A stretch of 64,000 nucleotides of DNA, from positions 5,759-69,758 of the forward strand of contig JALHMQ010000014.1 of NCBI GenBank assembly GCA_022843955.1, in the 5' to 3' direction. The notes under the pieces were generated by a model. The model searched no databases. It was not told the DNA's origin and worked only from the letters and a program-made list of their open reading frames with translations. This DNA comes from Burkholderiaceae bacterium. Lineage in GTDB: Bacteria > Pseudomonadota > Gammaproteobacteria > Burkholderiales > Burkholderiaceae_F. The translations under genes were made by a program, and so were the position numbers. Shown here in pieces: positions 8,980-17,834 of the stretch. Position 1 is the first letter of the stretch, and each line of letters begins with the position of its first letter.

Positions 8980-10365
8980 TTACTCGGCCGCGCCGACCGC
9001 CGACACCGCGGGCGGCTGCCCGGGCAGGCGCACCGGCTTGCTCAGATCCTCTATCGGCTTTTCCGCCATGTGCCGCAGCACGCTCACGTAGGCGACGATC
9101 AGCAGCGTGTAGACGACCAGATAGGCGGCCAGCGTCAGGGCGATGTGGGCCGGCGCGACGTTGGACGCCGCCTCGGCGGTGCGCAGGTAGCCCTGCACCA
9201 GGAACGGCTGGCGCCCGATCTCGCTCACGTACCAGCCCGCCACGGTGGCGACCCAGCCGCTGAAGGTCATGCCCACCAGGCCGATCAGCAGCCAGCGCGG
9301 CAGGTCCTGCCCGGGCGTGCGGCGCCGGCGCCAGAGCAGCCAGCTGCCGACCCAGGACGTGAGCAGCATCAGCACGCCGACGCCGACCATCACGCGGAAC
9401 GCCCAGAAGACCGGCGCCACCGGCGGATGCGCATTGGGGAACGCGTCGATGCCTTGCAGTTCGCCATCGAGGCGGTGGGTGAGGATGAGCGCGGCCCCAT
9501 ACGGGATCTCGATGGCGAAGCGGTTGGTCTGCGTGGCCGCATCGGGCAGGGCGAACAGCACCAGCGGCGCGCCCTTCTCGGTCTTCCACAGCCCCTCCAT
9601 CGCGGCCACCTTGGCCGGCTGGTGTTCCAGCGTGTTCAGGCCATGCAGGTCGCCGATGAAGATCTGCACTGGAATCAGCACCGCGCCGGCGATCAGACCC
9701 GCCTTGAGCACCGGCCGCGTGGCGAGGTTGTCTAAACCGCGCAGCAGCTGCCAGGCTGCCACGCCGGCCATCAGAAAAGCCACCGCGAGGAACGAAGCCA
9801 TCAGCATGTGCGCCAGGCGGTACGGCATGCTGGGATTGAAGACGACCTCGATCCAGCTCGTGACATGGAACACGCCATCGATGATCTCGTAACCGGTGGG
9901 CGTCTGCATCCACGAGTTCAGCACGATGATCCAGAACGCGCTCATCGTGGTGCCGAACGCAACCAGGAAGGTCGCTGCCAAGTGGACCCGTTCCGACACG
10001 CGCCCATGGCCGAACAGCATGATCCCGAGGAACGTCGCCTCCAGGAAGAACGCCGTCAACACCTCGTAGCCGAGCAGCGGTCCGGCAATGTTGCCGACCC
10101 GCTCCATGAAGCCGGGCCAGTTGGTGCCGAACTGGAAGCTCATCACGATGCCCGAGACCACCCCCAGGGCGAAGCTGAGCGCGAACACCTTGGTCCAGAA
10201 GCGGTAGGCGTGCAGCCAGTGCGCCTGCTGGGTGCGCAGCCAGGCCAGTCGCATGGCCAGCAGCGCCCAGCCGAGCGCAATGGTGATGGTGGGAAAAAGG
10301 ATATGAAAGGTGATGTTGGCGGCAAACTGGATTCGGGCCAGCAGCACGCCATCGAGCGAGTCCAT
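8980..10365 (-). CDS. cydA: cytochrome bd-type quinol oxidase subunit I, short Q-loop (CioA-like)
   Basis: 461 residues, shorter than E. coli CydA (about 520) and near the CioA class, fitting a short Q-loop and hence a cyanide-insensitive-type enzyme (family knowledge). His21 (ANITFHILFP) matches the high-spin haem ligand and His186 (YRLAHMLMAS) the b595/b558-region ligand. GHGRVSERVHL and the NSWMQTPTGYEI segment are conserved. It is the first gene of the cydAB pair, reading away from the divergent nitroreductase gene across a 278-base gap that should hold both promoters. Expression at low oxygen is expected but no FNR-type site was recognised. Confidence 0.95.
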   Translation of the reverse strand: MDSLDGVLLARIQFAANITFHILFPTITIALGWALLAMRLAWLRTQQAHWLHAYRFWTKVFALSFALGVVSGIVMSFQFGTNWPGFMERVGNIAGPLLGYEVLTAFFLEATFLGIMLFGHGRVSERVHLAATFLVAFGTTMSAFWIIVLNSWMQTPTGYEIIDGVFHVTSWIEVVFNPSMPYRLAHMLMASFLAVAFLMAGVAAWQLLRGLDNLATRPVLKAGLIAGAVLIPVQIFIGDLHGLNTLEHQPAKVAAMEGLWKTEKGAPLVLFALPDAATQTNRFAIEIPYGAALILTHRLDGELQGIDAFPNAHPPVAPVFWAFRVMVGVGVLMLLTSWVGSWLLWRRRRTPGQDLPRWLLIGLVGMTFSGWVATVAGWYVSEIGRQPFLVQGYLRTAEAASNVAPAHIALTLAAYLVVYTLLIVAYVSVLRHMAEKPIEDLSKPVRLPGQPPAVSAVGAAE

Positions 10366-10643
10366 CTACCGCGTCCTTGTTCTTGGAGTTGCCGGCGTAC
10401 GACCCTCGCACCGGCCATTTGGTTCGCGGCGCGCGCGTCATTCCCACACCGCATGCGACCGGCGCGAGTCTTCAGCACTCGGACCCGTGACAACCGATTC
10501 CGGCATGTGGGCAACCCTGATCACACAGCGCCGCATTGGCATCGAAGCATCCACATGCCGTCTGCGGTCATCGCCATGGGCCTTGCACCAAGTCAGCATC
10601 CGCGGCACGCAGGCGCGCAAGATGGCAGCAGGAAGGAACCTGC

Positions 10644-11729
10644 ATGACCACCCGTCGCACCGTGTTGCAAGCGGCCCCGCTGCTGGCAGCACCGGCGCTG
10701 CTGGGCGGCTGCGACCGCTCGAGTGCCTATGACGCGGCCATCGACGCGCAGCGGCGCCACGCGGATGAACTTGCGGCGGACACCCGCGCGGTGCAGCGCG
10801 AGTTGCTGCGCTACGCCACCCTCGCCGCCAACAGCCACAACACGCAGCCGTGGCGCTTCGAGTCGCTGCCCGATGCGATCGTCATCCGGCCGGACCTGCA
10901 ACGGCGTACGCCAGCGGTCGATGCCGACGATCATCACCTGTGGGCGAGCCTGGGCTGTGCCACCGAGAACCTGGTGCAGGCCGCCACCGCGTTCGGCCGC
11001 CGCGCACAGGTGGCGCTGGCCGGCGATCGCGTGGTGATCACGCTCGCCGCCGATGCCGCGCGCCGTACGCCGCTGTTCGAGGCGATCCCGCAGCGCCAGT
11101 GCACGCGCACCGACTACGACGGCACGCCCGTATCGAGCGCCGACCTGCGCGCGCTGGCCGCCGCCGCGGTGGCCCCGGGGCTGCGCTGCGAACTGATCGT
11201 CGATCGGGCGCGCTTGGACAACGTGGCGCAGTTCGTCGCCGAAGCCACCACGGCACAGATGCAGGACCCACGCTTCGTCGCCGAACTGAAGGCATGGATC
11301 CGCTTCAGCGATGCCGAGTCGCTGGCGCGCGGTGACGGCCTGTCGGCACGCGCCACCGGCAACCCGTCGGTGCCGCGCTGGCTCGGCAGCCTGATGTTCG
11401 GCTTCATCGTCAGCGCCGAGCGTGAGCGCGCGCGCTATCTGCAGCAGGTGCGCTCGTCGAGCGGGCTGGCAGTGTTCGTCTCCGACCGCAACGACCGCGC
11501 CGCCTGGGTCGAAGCGGGGCGCGCCTACCAGCGCTTTGCACTTCAGGTGACCGCGCTCGGGCTGCGCACTGCCTTCATCAACCAGCCGGTGGAAGTACCG
11601 GCATTGCGCGCGCAGTTCGGGCGCTGGCTTGGCCTGGGCGATGCCCGGCCCGACTTCATCGTCCGCTTCGGGCGCGGACCGCTGCTGCCGCACTCGCTGC
11701 GGCGACCCCTGGACGAGGTGATCGACTAG
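10644..11729 (+). CDS. exported nitroreductase-family (Acg-like) oxidoreductase
   Basis: 361 residues. The N terminus has a twin Arg (TTRRTVLQAAP), a hydrophobic run and a lipobox (LLGGC), so it is probably exported folded by Tat and lipid-anchored. The catalytic part opens with LLRYATLAANSHNTQPWRF, the FMN-phosphate-binding motif of Acg-type nitroreductases, and ends with ALGLRTAFINQPVE and RPDFIVRFGRGP. It likely binds FMN; the substrate is unknown. The start at 10644 follows AGGAAGGAACCTGC; the frame is open 36 codons further upstream without a signal peptide. Its stop codon shares the CTAG palindrome with the convergent neighbour's stop. Confidence 0.85.
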   Translation: MTTRRTVLQAAPLLAAPALLGGCDRSSAYDAAIDAQRRHADELAADTRAVQRELLRYATLAANSHNTQPWRFESLPDAIVIRPDLQRRTPAVDADDHHLWASLGCATENLVQAATAFGRRAQVALAGDRVVITLAADAARRTPLFEAIPQRQCTRTDYDGTPVSSADLRALAAAAVAPGLRCELIVDRARLDNVAQFVAEATTAQMQDPRFVAELKAWIRFSDAESLARGDGLSARATGNPSVPRWLGSLMFGFIVSAERERARYLQQVRSSSGLAVFVSDRNDRAAWVEAGRAYQRFALQVTALGLRTAFINQPVEVPALRAQFGRWLGLGDARPDFIVRFGRGPLLPHSLRRPLDEVID

Positions 11730-12967
11730 GGCGCACCCGCCGCCCTCGCCTCGCCCACCTCGATGCGAAAGCCCGCCGCGCGCAGGCGCGGCACCAGCGT
11801 GTCGCCGAACGCCGTGGCCGGCGTGAGCACGCCGCCGCGCGTGGGCGCGCCGGGCAGGCTGTCTGCGTGGCGCGCCAGCAGCAGGCCGCTCTCGCACAGC
11901 ATGCGCAGCGTGGCGCGGTTGCCCGGATCGCCGCTAAACGAGATCAGGGCGTGCGCACTGCGGCCATCGGCCGTGCGGCCGCGCAGCTCGGTGCGGAACC
12001 AGCCGCGATCCATCATCAGCTCAGACGGCCCCTGCCCCGGCGGCGTCAGTACCTTGGTCAGCAGACGGCGGGTCGGCGCAAAGGCGGCGCCGGCATCGAA
12101 CAGTGCCGCCGCCACCGACACCGCGGCCGACTTCGCGCCACTGAGTGGCCCGCCGAACTGCGTGTACTCCTGGTAGCGGAACGGGATGCCATACGCCTCG
12201 CCCCACTGTGCAGACAGCGCCGCCGAACGGCGCACCACGCGCGTGTTGATCGGTCCCATGATGAACGGCGCGACCCAGGCATCCAGGTGCGGGTCGAAGT
12301 GCGGCCCGGTGGGATCGAGGTTGGCTTCGATCTCGTCGAACGCGTGGCGCGGATCGGGGTCGAGCAGAAACGGATCGCGGCTGCGCGCGGCGTCGCCGAG
12401 TGCGTGGCGGGCGAAGTTGGATGCGAGCGTGCCGCCGTTGAAGCCACCCGCCAGGCGGAAGAAGGCACGGACCTCGACCGTCGACGCACCCAGGCTGTGC
12501 TGCATGTGGCGCACCAGCAGCCAGGTACCAAGATCGGAGGGAATCGAGTCGAAGCCGCAGAACGGCACGATGCGCGTGCCATCGCGCTCGGCCTGCGCGT
12601 GGTGGCGATCGATCAGGCGCCGCACCCACACCGTCTCGCCGGTGATGTCGGCATAGTGCGTACGTTGCCGCACGCAGGCATCGACCACGGCGTCGCCGTA
12701 CAGCGCATACGGACCGGCGGTGGTGATCAGCGCCCGCGTCTGCGCGGCCGTTGCATCGACCGCCGCGTGATCGGTGCTGTCGGCGACGACCACCTCGGGC
12801 GCATTGGGCGTCGTCGCGAGCCGGGTGCGCAGCGCCTCCAGCTTGCGCGCATCGCGGCCGGCCACCGCCCAGCGGATGCGTTCGTCGTGCAGCGCCAGGT
12901 ACGCTGCTGCCAGCCGGCCGACGAATCCGGTGGCGCCGTACAGGACCAGGTCGTAGCGACGATCCAT
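11726..12967 (-). CDS. saccharopine dehydrogenase-like NAD(P)-binding reductase
   Basis: 413 residues. N-terminal Rossmann fold with YDLVLYGATGFVGRLAAAYLA, then GRDARKLEALR and VVADSTDHAAVDA, and TTAGPYALYG, all as in the saccharopine-dehydrogenase-like family that includes mycobacterial trans-acting enoyl reductases. No membrane segment. The true substrate cannot be read from sequence; lipid or polyketide enoyl reduction is one option. Monocistronic, with a stop overlapping the upstream nitroreductase gene by 4 bases in convergent orientation. Confidence 0.85.
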   Translation of the reverse strand: MDRRYDLVLYGATGFVGRLAAAYLALHDERIRWAVAGRDARKLEALRTRLATTPNAPEVVVADSTDHAAVDATAAQTRALITTAGPYALYGDAVVDACVRQRTHYADITGETVWVRRLIDRHHAQAERDGTRIVPFCGFDSIPSDLGTWLLVRHMQHSLGASTVEVRAFFRLAGGFNGGTLASNFARHALGDAARSRDPFLLDPDPRHAFDEIEANLDPTGPHFDPHLDAWVAPFIMGPINTRVVRRSAALSAQWGEAYGIPFRYQEYTQFGGPLSGAKSAAVSVAAALFDAGAAFAPTRRLLTKVLTPPGQGPSELMMDRGWFRTELRGRTADGRSAHALISFSGDPGNRATLRMLCESGLLLARHADSLPGAPTRGGVLTPATAFGDTLVPRLRAAGFRIEVGEARAAGAP

Positions 12968-13088
12968 GCATCACCTCCTCAGCTGCGGCGGTTCAAGGTA
13001 GCACGCGATCCGGGCCATCATGCGAGCGGCGGCGTGCGGCGCGGGTCGCCGGTTGCTAGCATTCCCGGATCCAAGGAGTCCAGAGCCC

Positions 13089-13766
13089 ATGTCATTGCCA
13101 CGCAGGTCCTGCCTGTTGCTGCTGCCACTCATCATCGGGGCACTGCCCGTGCCCGCCGCAGCCCAGGGCACGATGTACCGCTGCGAGGACAAGGGCGTGA
13201 CCGTGTTTTCCGACAAGCCCTGCCCCGGTGGCGCACAAGCCATGCCGCTGCCCGATCCGGGCGGACCGAAGGCGGCCGCCAAGTCGGGCCTACCGGCGGC
13301 CCAAACCGCGACCCCGCCCGCAGTCGCGCCGCCCGCGCCTCCGGCGGCGCCCGCCGCAGCGAGACCACCGGCCTCCGCCAAGGCCGAGCCGGCGCGCCCC
13401 GCTGCCGGCAAGGCGGCCGCCGGCGGACTGGGCTTCGCCACGCGCGAGCAGCGCTGCGCCGAAGGCAGCCGCCAGGCCTGTGACGAGATTGCCTGCCTGC
13501 AGGACGATGCCGAGGCCTGCGCCCGCAGCGGCGGCATCCGCGGCAGCGGCTGGTACGAGGCGTCGCGCCGGCGCGAGACGCATCGCGGCACGAACGATCT
13601 GGGCAAGACCACGCTCAAGCGCGTGCTGGTGCTGACCATCACCTGCACCGGCCCGGTCAAGAAGAACGGCGATGTTGTGCTCGGGCGCGGCAGCATCACG
13701 CTGCGCAACGGCACCGCCCAGTTCTCGTCGGTGGACACCGCGGCCGCCGCGCTATGCAAACGCTGA
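13089..13766 (+). CDS. secreted DUF4124-domain protein (first of a tandem pair)
   Basis: 225 residues with a signal peptide cleaved after PVPAAAQ. Right after it comes the DUF4124 motif (MYRCEDKGVTVFSDKPCPG), a small domain common in envelope proteins of beta- and gammaproteobacteria, then a Pro/Ala-rich linker (about 60-115) and a Cys-rich module with CAEGSRQACDEIACLQDD. The start follows AAGGAG with a 10-base gap; the frame is open 23 codons upstream. It overlaps the next gene by 13 bases and shares its domain order, so the pair arose by duplication. Function unknown. Confidence 0.85.
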   Translation: MSLPRRSCLLLLPLIIGALPVPAAAQGTMYRCEDKGVTVFSDKPCPGGAQAMPLPDPGGPKAAAKSGLPAAQTATPPAVAPPAPPAAPAAARPPASAKAEPARPAAGKAAAGGLGFATREQRCAEGSRQACDEIACLQDDAEACARSGGIRGSGWYEASRRRETHRGTNDLGKTTLKRVLVLTITCTGPVKKNGDVVLGRGSITLRNGTAQFSSVDTAAAALCKR

Positions 13767-14398
13767 GCGCGCCGCGACGTCTCGGTGCTGCGCTGGCACT
13801 GATCGGCATGCTGGCGGCGGTACCCGCCGCGGCGCAGGTGTTCCGCTGCGAGGAAGGTGGTCGCGTCGTCTACAGCGACAAGCCCTGCCCCGGCAACGGC
13901 CGGACCATCAACGTCGGGCCGGCGCGCGGTGACAGCCGCGCGCCGGCGGCAACGCCGCCGCGGGCACTGACCGCCGCCGAGGAACTGGCGCGCAAGTGCA
14001 CCGCCGGCAACGCAGCGGCCTGCCGGACCCAGAAGACGCTGCAGCAGTTCGACCGCCAGCGCGCCGAGGCGCAGCAGCTGTGCGCCGGCGGCGAGCGCGC
14101 CGCCTGTGACCTGATCGACTGCGCCGACAAGAACGACCGTGCCGCCTGCGCGCGTGCCGAAGGGCGCAGCACCGGCACCGGCTGGACCGAGAGCGGCCGC
14201 CGCATCGAGGTGCGGCCGGGCCAACGCAACGACGGCGGCGTGGCGGGCGAGCGCGTCACCGTCATCAACGTGCGCTGCGACCACGGCGGCGCCCCGGTGA
14301 TCGAGATCGGCAACGGCGGCGTGCGCCTGGCGGGCCAGCCGGCGCGCTTCGAGTCGCTCGATGCGGCTGCGCGCCAGGCCTGCGGCGTCGAGCCCTGA
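13754..14398 (+). CDS. secreted DUF4124-domain protein (second of a tandem pair)
   Basis: 214 residues with signal peptide (LAAVPAAAQ), DUF4124 motif VFRCEEGGRVVYSDKPCPG, and a Cys-rich module with CAGGERAACDLIDCADKND and GTGWTESGRR matching GSGWYEASRR in the previous protein. Compared with its neighbour the Pro/Ala linker is shorter. It starts inside the previous gene and its stop (TGATG) overlaps the amidohydrolase start by one base, so translation of the chain is probably coupled. Both are likely periplasmic or surface proteins stabilised by disulfides. Confidence 0.85.
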   Translation: MQTLSAPRRLGAALALIGMLAAVPAAAQVFRCEEGGRVVYSDKPCPGNGRTINVGPARGDSRAPAATPPRALTAAEELARKCTAGNAAACRTQKTLQQFDRQRAEAQQLCAGGERAACDLIDCADKNDRAACARAEGRSTGTGWTESGRRIEVRPGQRNDGGVAGERVTVINVRCDHGGAPVIEIGNGGVRLAGQPARFESLDAAARQACGVEP

Positions 14399-15252
14399 TG
14401 CGCACCCACAGGGCGGTTCTTCCTGGCCTGATTTCACTGCTGCTGGCGCTGGCCAGCCCGACACGAGCAGCCGAGCTGCCGATCTTCGATGCGCACATGC
14501 ACTACAGCCACGACGCCTGGGACGTGCTGCCCGCCGACAAGGCGCTCGCGCTGCTGCGCCAGGCCGGCGTGCGCCGCGCACTGGTATCAAGCAGCGGCGA
14601 AGGCGACGACGCGCGAGGCCAGCGGCGGCTGGCGCAACTCGCTCCCGACCTGATCCTGCCGTCGCTGCGGCCGTATCGTCAGCGCGGCGACCAGAGCACC
14701 TGGTTTCGCGACGAATCGGTCAAGGCCTACGTCGATGACCAGGTGGCGCGCCATCGCTACGTCGCGCTGGGCGAGTACCACCTGTTCGGCGCCGACGCCG
14801 ACCTGCCGGTGCCGCGCCATCTGGTGGCGCTGGCGCGCCGGCACGGCCTGGTGCTGCACTCGCATTCGGATGCCGACGCGATCGAGCGACAGTTTGCGCA
14901 GTGGCCGCAGGCGCGCATCCTGTGGGCGCATGCAGGCTTCGATTCGCCCGAGCGGGTGCGCGCGATGCTGCGCAAGTTTCCGACGCTGTGGTGCGACCTG
15001 GCGTTTCGCACCGATCACGCGCCGGGCGGAGAACTGGAGCCGGAGTGGCGCCAGCTCTTCATCGACTTTCCCGATCGCTTCATGGTGGGCACCGACACCT
15101 TCACGCCGGAGCGCTGGCCGTACGTGGTCGAGCACGCGCGCTGGGCGCGCCAGTGGTTGGCGCAGCTGCCGCCAGCGGTGGCAGAACGCATCGCCTATCG
15201 CAACGGCGAGGCGCTGTTCGCGGTGGCAGCGCGGTCAGGGACATCGCAATGA
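14398..15252 (+). CDS. exported amidohydrolase-family metal-dependent hydrolase
   Basis: 284 residues with a signal peptide (LISLLLALASPTRAAE). The TIM-barrel amidohydrolase-2 pattern is visible: DAHMH (His33, His35), GEYHLFG, VLHSHSD, ILWAHAGF and MVGTDTF, giving the expected metal-binding His residues and the final Asp. These enzymes hydrolyse or decarboxylate small substrates; the substrate here is unknown and periplasmic location is unusual but inferred from the signal. It overlaps both neighbours (start 1 base, stop ATGA), which ties it to the DUF4124 pair. Confidence 0.85.
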   Translation: MRTHRAVLPGLISLLLALASPTRAAELPIFDAHMHYSHDAWDVLPADKALALLRQAGVRRALVSSSGEGDDARGQRRLAQLAPDLILPSLRPYRQRGDQSTWFRDESVKAYVDDQVARHRYVALGEYHLFGADADLPVPRHLVALARRHGLVLHSHSDADAIERQFAQWPQARILWAHAGFDSPERVRAMLRKFPTLWCDLAFRTDHAPGGELEPEWRQLFIDFPDRFMVGTDTFTPERWPYVVEHARWARQWLAQLPPAVAERIAYRNGEALFAVAARSGTSQ

Positions 15253-15662
15253 TGGCTGCAGCCCGGCGGGTGGCGTTCGGCGTGGCGCTGGCTGGGCTGG
15301 CTGCAAGCGCGCTGGCCTGCGAGCCGCATCTGCCGGGCGAGGGGGTCACGCGCATCGAGGGCAAGCGGTATGCGCTTGCCTGGCGCGCGGTGCCCGCGAT
15401 CCAAGTGGGCGAGTTCTTTCGCCTGCAGGTCGCGACCTGCTCGCGCGAAGGCCAGCCCATGGTGCGCACGCTGCGGGTCGATGCGCAGATGCCCGAGCAC
15501 AAGCACGGCATGGACTACCGCGCGACGGTGCGGCCGCAGGGGCCGGGCCGGTTCGTGGTGGAAGGCATGCTGCTGCACATGCCCGGCCGCTGGGAGCTCA
15601 GCTTCGACCTGAATGCCGGCGCCGACCGCGAGACGTTGCGAATGGATGTGACGATCGACTGA
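15249..15662 (+). CDS. exported YtkA-like beta-sandwich protein
   Basis: 137 residues. Signal peptide ending near ASALACE, then a beta-rich domain with RVDAQMPEHKHGMDYRATV and HMPGRWELSFDLN, the pattern of YtkA-like/FixH-type domains, where Met and His residues sit in MPxHxHGM and could bind copper. That resemblance suggests a role in copper handling or oxidase maturation, but this is inference. It overlaps the amidohydrolase stop (ATGATGG) and is the last member of that four-gene chain. The longer frame starting at 14901 is not supported. Confidence 0.75.
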   Translation: MMAAARRVAFGVALAGLAASALACEPHLPGEGVTRIEGKRYALAWRAVPAIQVGEFFRLQVATCSREGQPMVRTLRVDAQMPEHKHGMDYRATVRPQGPGRFVVEGMLLHMPGRWELSFDLNAGADRETLRMDVTID

Positions 15663-15681
15663 TCCACTGGGAGAAGTTGTC

Positions 15682-16428
15682 ATGGCCGAGCCCAAGACCC
15701 AGCCGACGCGCGCCAGCGTGAGCGCGTACATCGATGCCCTGGCCAACGAGCGCATGCGCAATGACTGCCGCCGCCTGGTGCAGATGATGACGCGCGTGAC
15801 CGGCGCACCGCCGGTGCTGTGGGGCACGAGCATCGTCGGCTTCGACGCCTATCGGTACACGTACACCAGCGGCACGACTGGCGACTGGCCGGTGATCGGC
15901 TTCGCCCCGCGCGCGCGCGACCTCACGCTGTACCTGATGGACGGATTCGAGAAACGCGCCGCCGACCTGGCACGGTTGGGCCGTCATACGCACAGCAAGT
16001 CGTGCCTGCACGTGAAGTCGCTGGCCGACATCGATCTGGGCGTGCTCGAGACGATGCTGGCGGATTCAGTGCAGGTGATGCGTGCGCGCTATCCGGCGGA
16101 GGCAGCAGCGGGTGCCGCGACGTCCGGCGAGACCAGACGAGTGACACGCACGGCGGCGACCGAGCCGCGCGCGACACAGGCGACGGCAGCAGCGGCGACG
16201 AAAACGGTGAAGAGGGCCGCGAAGGAGCCCGCAAAGCGGGCCACGAAGACGCCCGCGTGGGTGTCCGCAAAGAAGACCGCAACCAAGGCCCCAAAGCAGG
16301 GGGTGAAGCCGACCGCGAAACCGACCGCGAACAAGTCAGCGAAGCAGACGGCGACGCGCACGCCGTCGACCAGACCATCGACGCCGCCGACGGCGCAGGC
16401 TGCGCGCCCCTGCGTGCGCCGTGCCTGA
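15682..16428 (+). CDS. DUF1801 protein with basic histone-H1-like tail
   Basis: 248 residues. Residues 1 to about 140 form a DUF1801/YdhG-like domain (SVSAYIDAL, DCRRLVQMM, GAPPVLWGTSIVGFDAYRY, HTHSKSCLHVKSLADID), a small alpha/beta fold of unknown function. From about 150 to the end the chain is almost only Ala, Thr, Lys and Pro (KRAAKEPAKRATKTPA and similar), strongly basic like bacterial histone-H1-type tails, so it may bind nucleic acid. The start follows GGGAGAAGTTGTC. Its end overlaps the GTG start of the next gene by 8 bases. Confidence 0.8.
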   Translation: MAEPKTQPTRASVSAYIDALANERMRNDCRRLVQMMTRVTGAPPVLWGTSIVGFDAYRYTYTSGTTGDWPVIGFAPRARDLTLYLMDGFEKRAADLARLGRHTHSKSCLHVKSLADIDLGVLETMLADSVQVMRARYPAEAAAGAATSGETRRVTRTAATEPRATQATAAAATKTVKRAAKEPAKRATKTPAWVSAKKTATKAPKQGVKPTAKPTANKSAKQTATRTPSTRPSTPPTAQAARPCVRRA

Positions 16429-17638
16429 GCAGGCCGACCGGGTGCGATCGACGCTCGTCATGCTGGGTCTTGCCGGCGCGCTTGGCGTGTCGGCGCTGCA
16501 CGCGGCCGCCGCCATGCCAATGGACTGGACGCCGTCCGAGCGCGCGCGGATCGCGGCGCATGGTCCGTGGCCACCCGCGCCGGCGCCTGACCGCAGCAAC
16601 CGCGTGTCAGGGCAGTCCGCAGCCATCGCCTTCGGCCAGCGCCTGTTCTTCGACGGCCGCCTGTCGGCCGGCGCCACCGTCAACTGTGCCGGCTGCCATC
16701 AGCCCAGCCGCGCCTGGACCGACGGCCGCGCCACCGCGCAGGCGCTGGCGCCGGGCGTGCGAAACACGCAGACCCTGGTCAACCTGCCGCTGCAGCGCTG
16801 GTTCGGCTGGGGCGGCTCCAGCGACAGTCTGTGGATGGCGAGCCTGCGCGCAATCGTCGATCCGCGCGAGATGGGCGCGAGCGTGGCGCCGCTGGCGCGC
16901 CGCGTGCGCCAGCACCCTGACCTGTCCTGCGCCTACCGGCAGGTGTTCGAGCAAGCGCCGCCCGCCGACGACGACCTGCTCGCCGTCGATATCGCGAAGG
17001 CACTGGCGGCGTTTCAGGAGACGCTCGTCACCGCGCGCACGCCGTTCGACGCGTTCCGCGACGCCCTGCTGCGCAATGACCATGAAGCGATGGCGCGCTA
17101 CCCGGCCGCCGCCCAGCGCGGCCTGCGCCTGTTCGTCGGCCGCGGCAACTGCACGCTGTGCCATGGCGGCCCCAACTTCAGCCACGGCGCCTTCCACGAC
17201 ACCGGGGTGCCGTTCTTCACCCGCCGCGGCGAGGTTGACCCGGGCCGCCATGTCGGCCTGCGCGAGGCCCAGGCGAGCCCGATGAACCTGCTCGGCCGCT
17301 TCAATGACGATGCCTCGCGTGACACCGCCATCGCCACCCGCCACGCGCGCCTGGAGCATCGCCACTGGGGCGCCTGGCGCACGCCCAGCCTGCGCAATGT
17401 CACGGCCACCGCGCCGTACATGCACGACGGCAGCTTCGAGACCCTGCGCGACGTGCTGCTGCACTACTCGGACTTGCCGGAGGAGCGCCTGCACGCCGAC
17501 GGCGAGCGCCTGCTGCGGCCGCTGCGCCTGTCGCCGGCGGAACTGGACGACCTGCTCGCCTTCCTGCGGTCGCTGGACGGTGATGCGCCGCTGCCGGACC
17601 TCAACGCCCGGGACCCGCTGCAGGCGCGCTGTCCCTGA
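16421..17638 (+). CDS. di-haem cytochrome c peroxidase/MauG-family protein
   Basis: 405 residues with a signal segment (VMLGLAGALGVSALHAAAA). Two c-type haem motifs, CAGCH (Cys89-His93) and CTLCH (Cys244-His248), with family landmarks GQRLFFDGRLS, RNTQTLVNL and RTPSLRNVTATAPYMHDG. It is exported, haem-loaded by the cytochrome c maturation system, and either reduces H2O2 or oxidises a partner protein as MauG does. The GTG at 16421 is the longest start; ATG at 16460 would still leave the signal peptide. It overlaps the DUF1801 gene, so the two may be co-expressed although no functional link is known. Confidence 0.9.
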   Translation: MPEQADRVRSTLVMLGLAGALGVSALHAAAAMPMDWTPSERARIAAHGPWPPAPAPDRSNRVSGQSAAIAFGQRLFFDGRLSAGATVNCAGCHQPSRAWTDGRATAQALAPGVRNTQTLVNLPLQRWFGWGGSSDSLWMASLRAIVDPREMGASVAPLARRVRQHPDLSCAYRQVFEQAPPADDDLLAVDIAKALAAFQETLVTARTPFDAFRDALLRNDHEAMARYPAAAQRGLRLFVGRGNCTLCHGGPNFSHGAFHDTGVPFFTRRGEVDPGRHVGLREAQASPMNLLGRFNDDASRDTAIATRHARLEHRHWGAWRTPSLRNVTATAPYMHDGSFETLRDVLLHYSDLPEERLHADGERLLRPLRLSPAELDDLLAFLRSLDGDAPLPDLNARDPLQARCP

Positions 17639-17834
17639 GGATCGGACCGTCGCGCACGCCCGCTGGGACGCGGTGAGACGGACGTTCACCGGATCATCCG
17701 ATCGCACGGCAGTTTCATCCGAACAGCCGCGTGGCGCGTGATTTCGCGCGACCGTCGCGGGACCGTACGCTGGCCTTGTCCTGCCGGTCCTGCCGCTGCA
17801 GTTGCCTCCGATGCCCGCCCTTCCCTCTCTTTCC

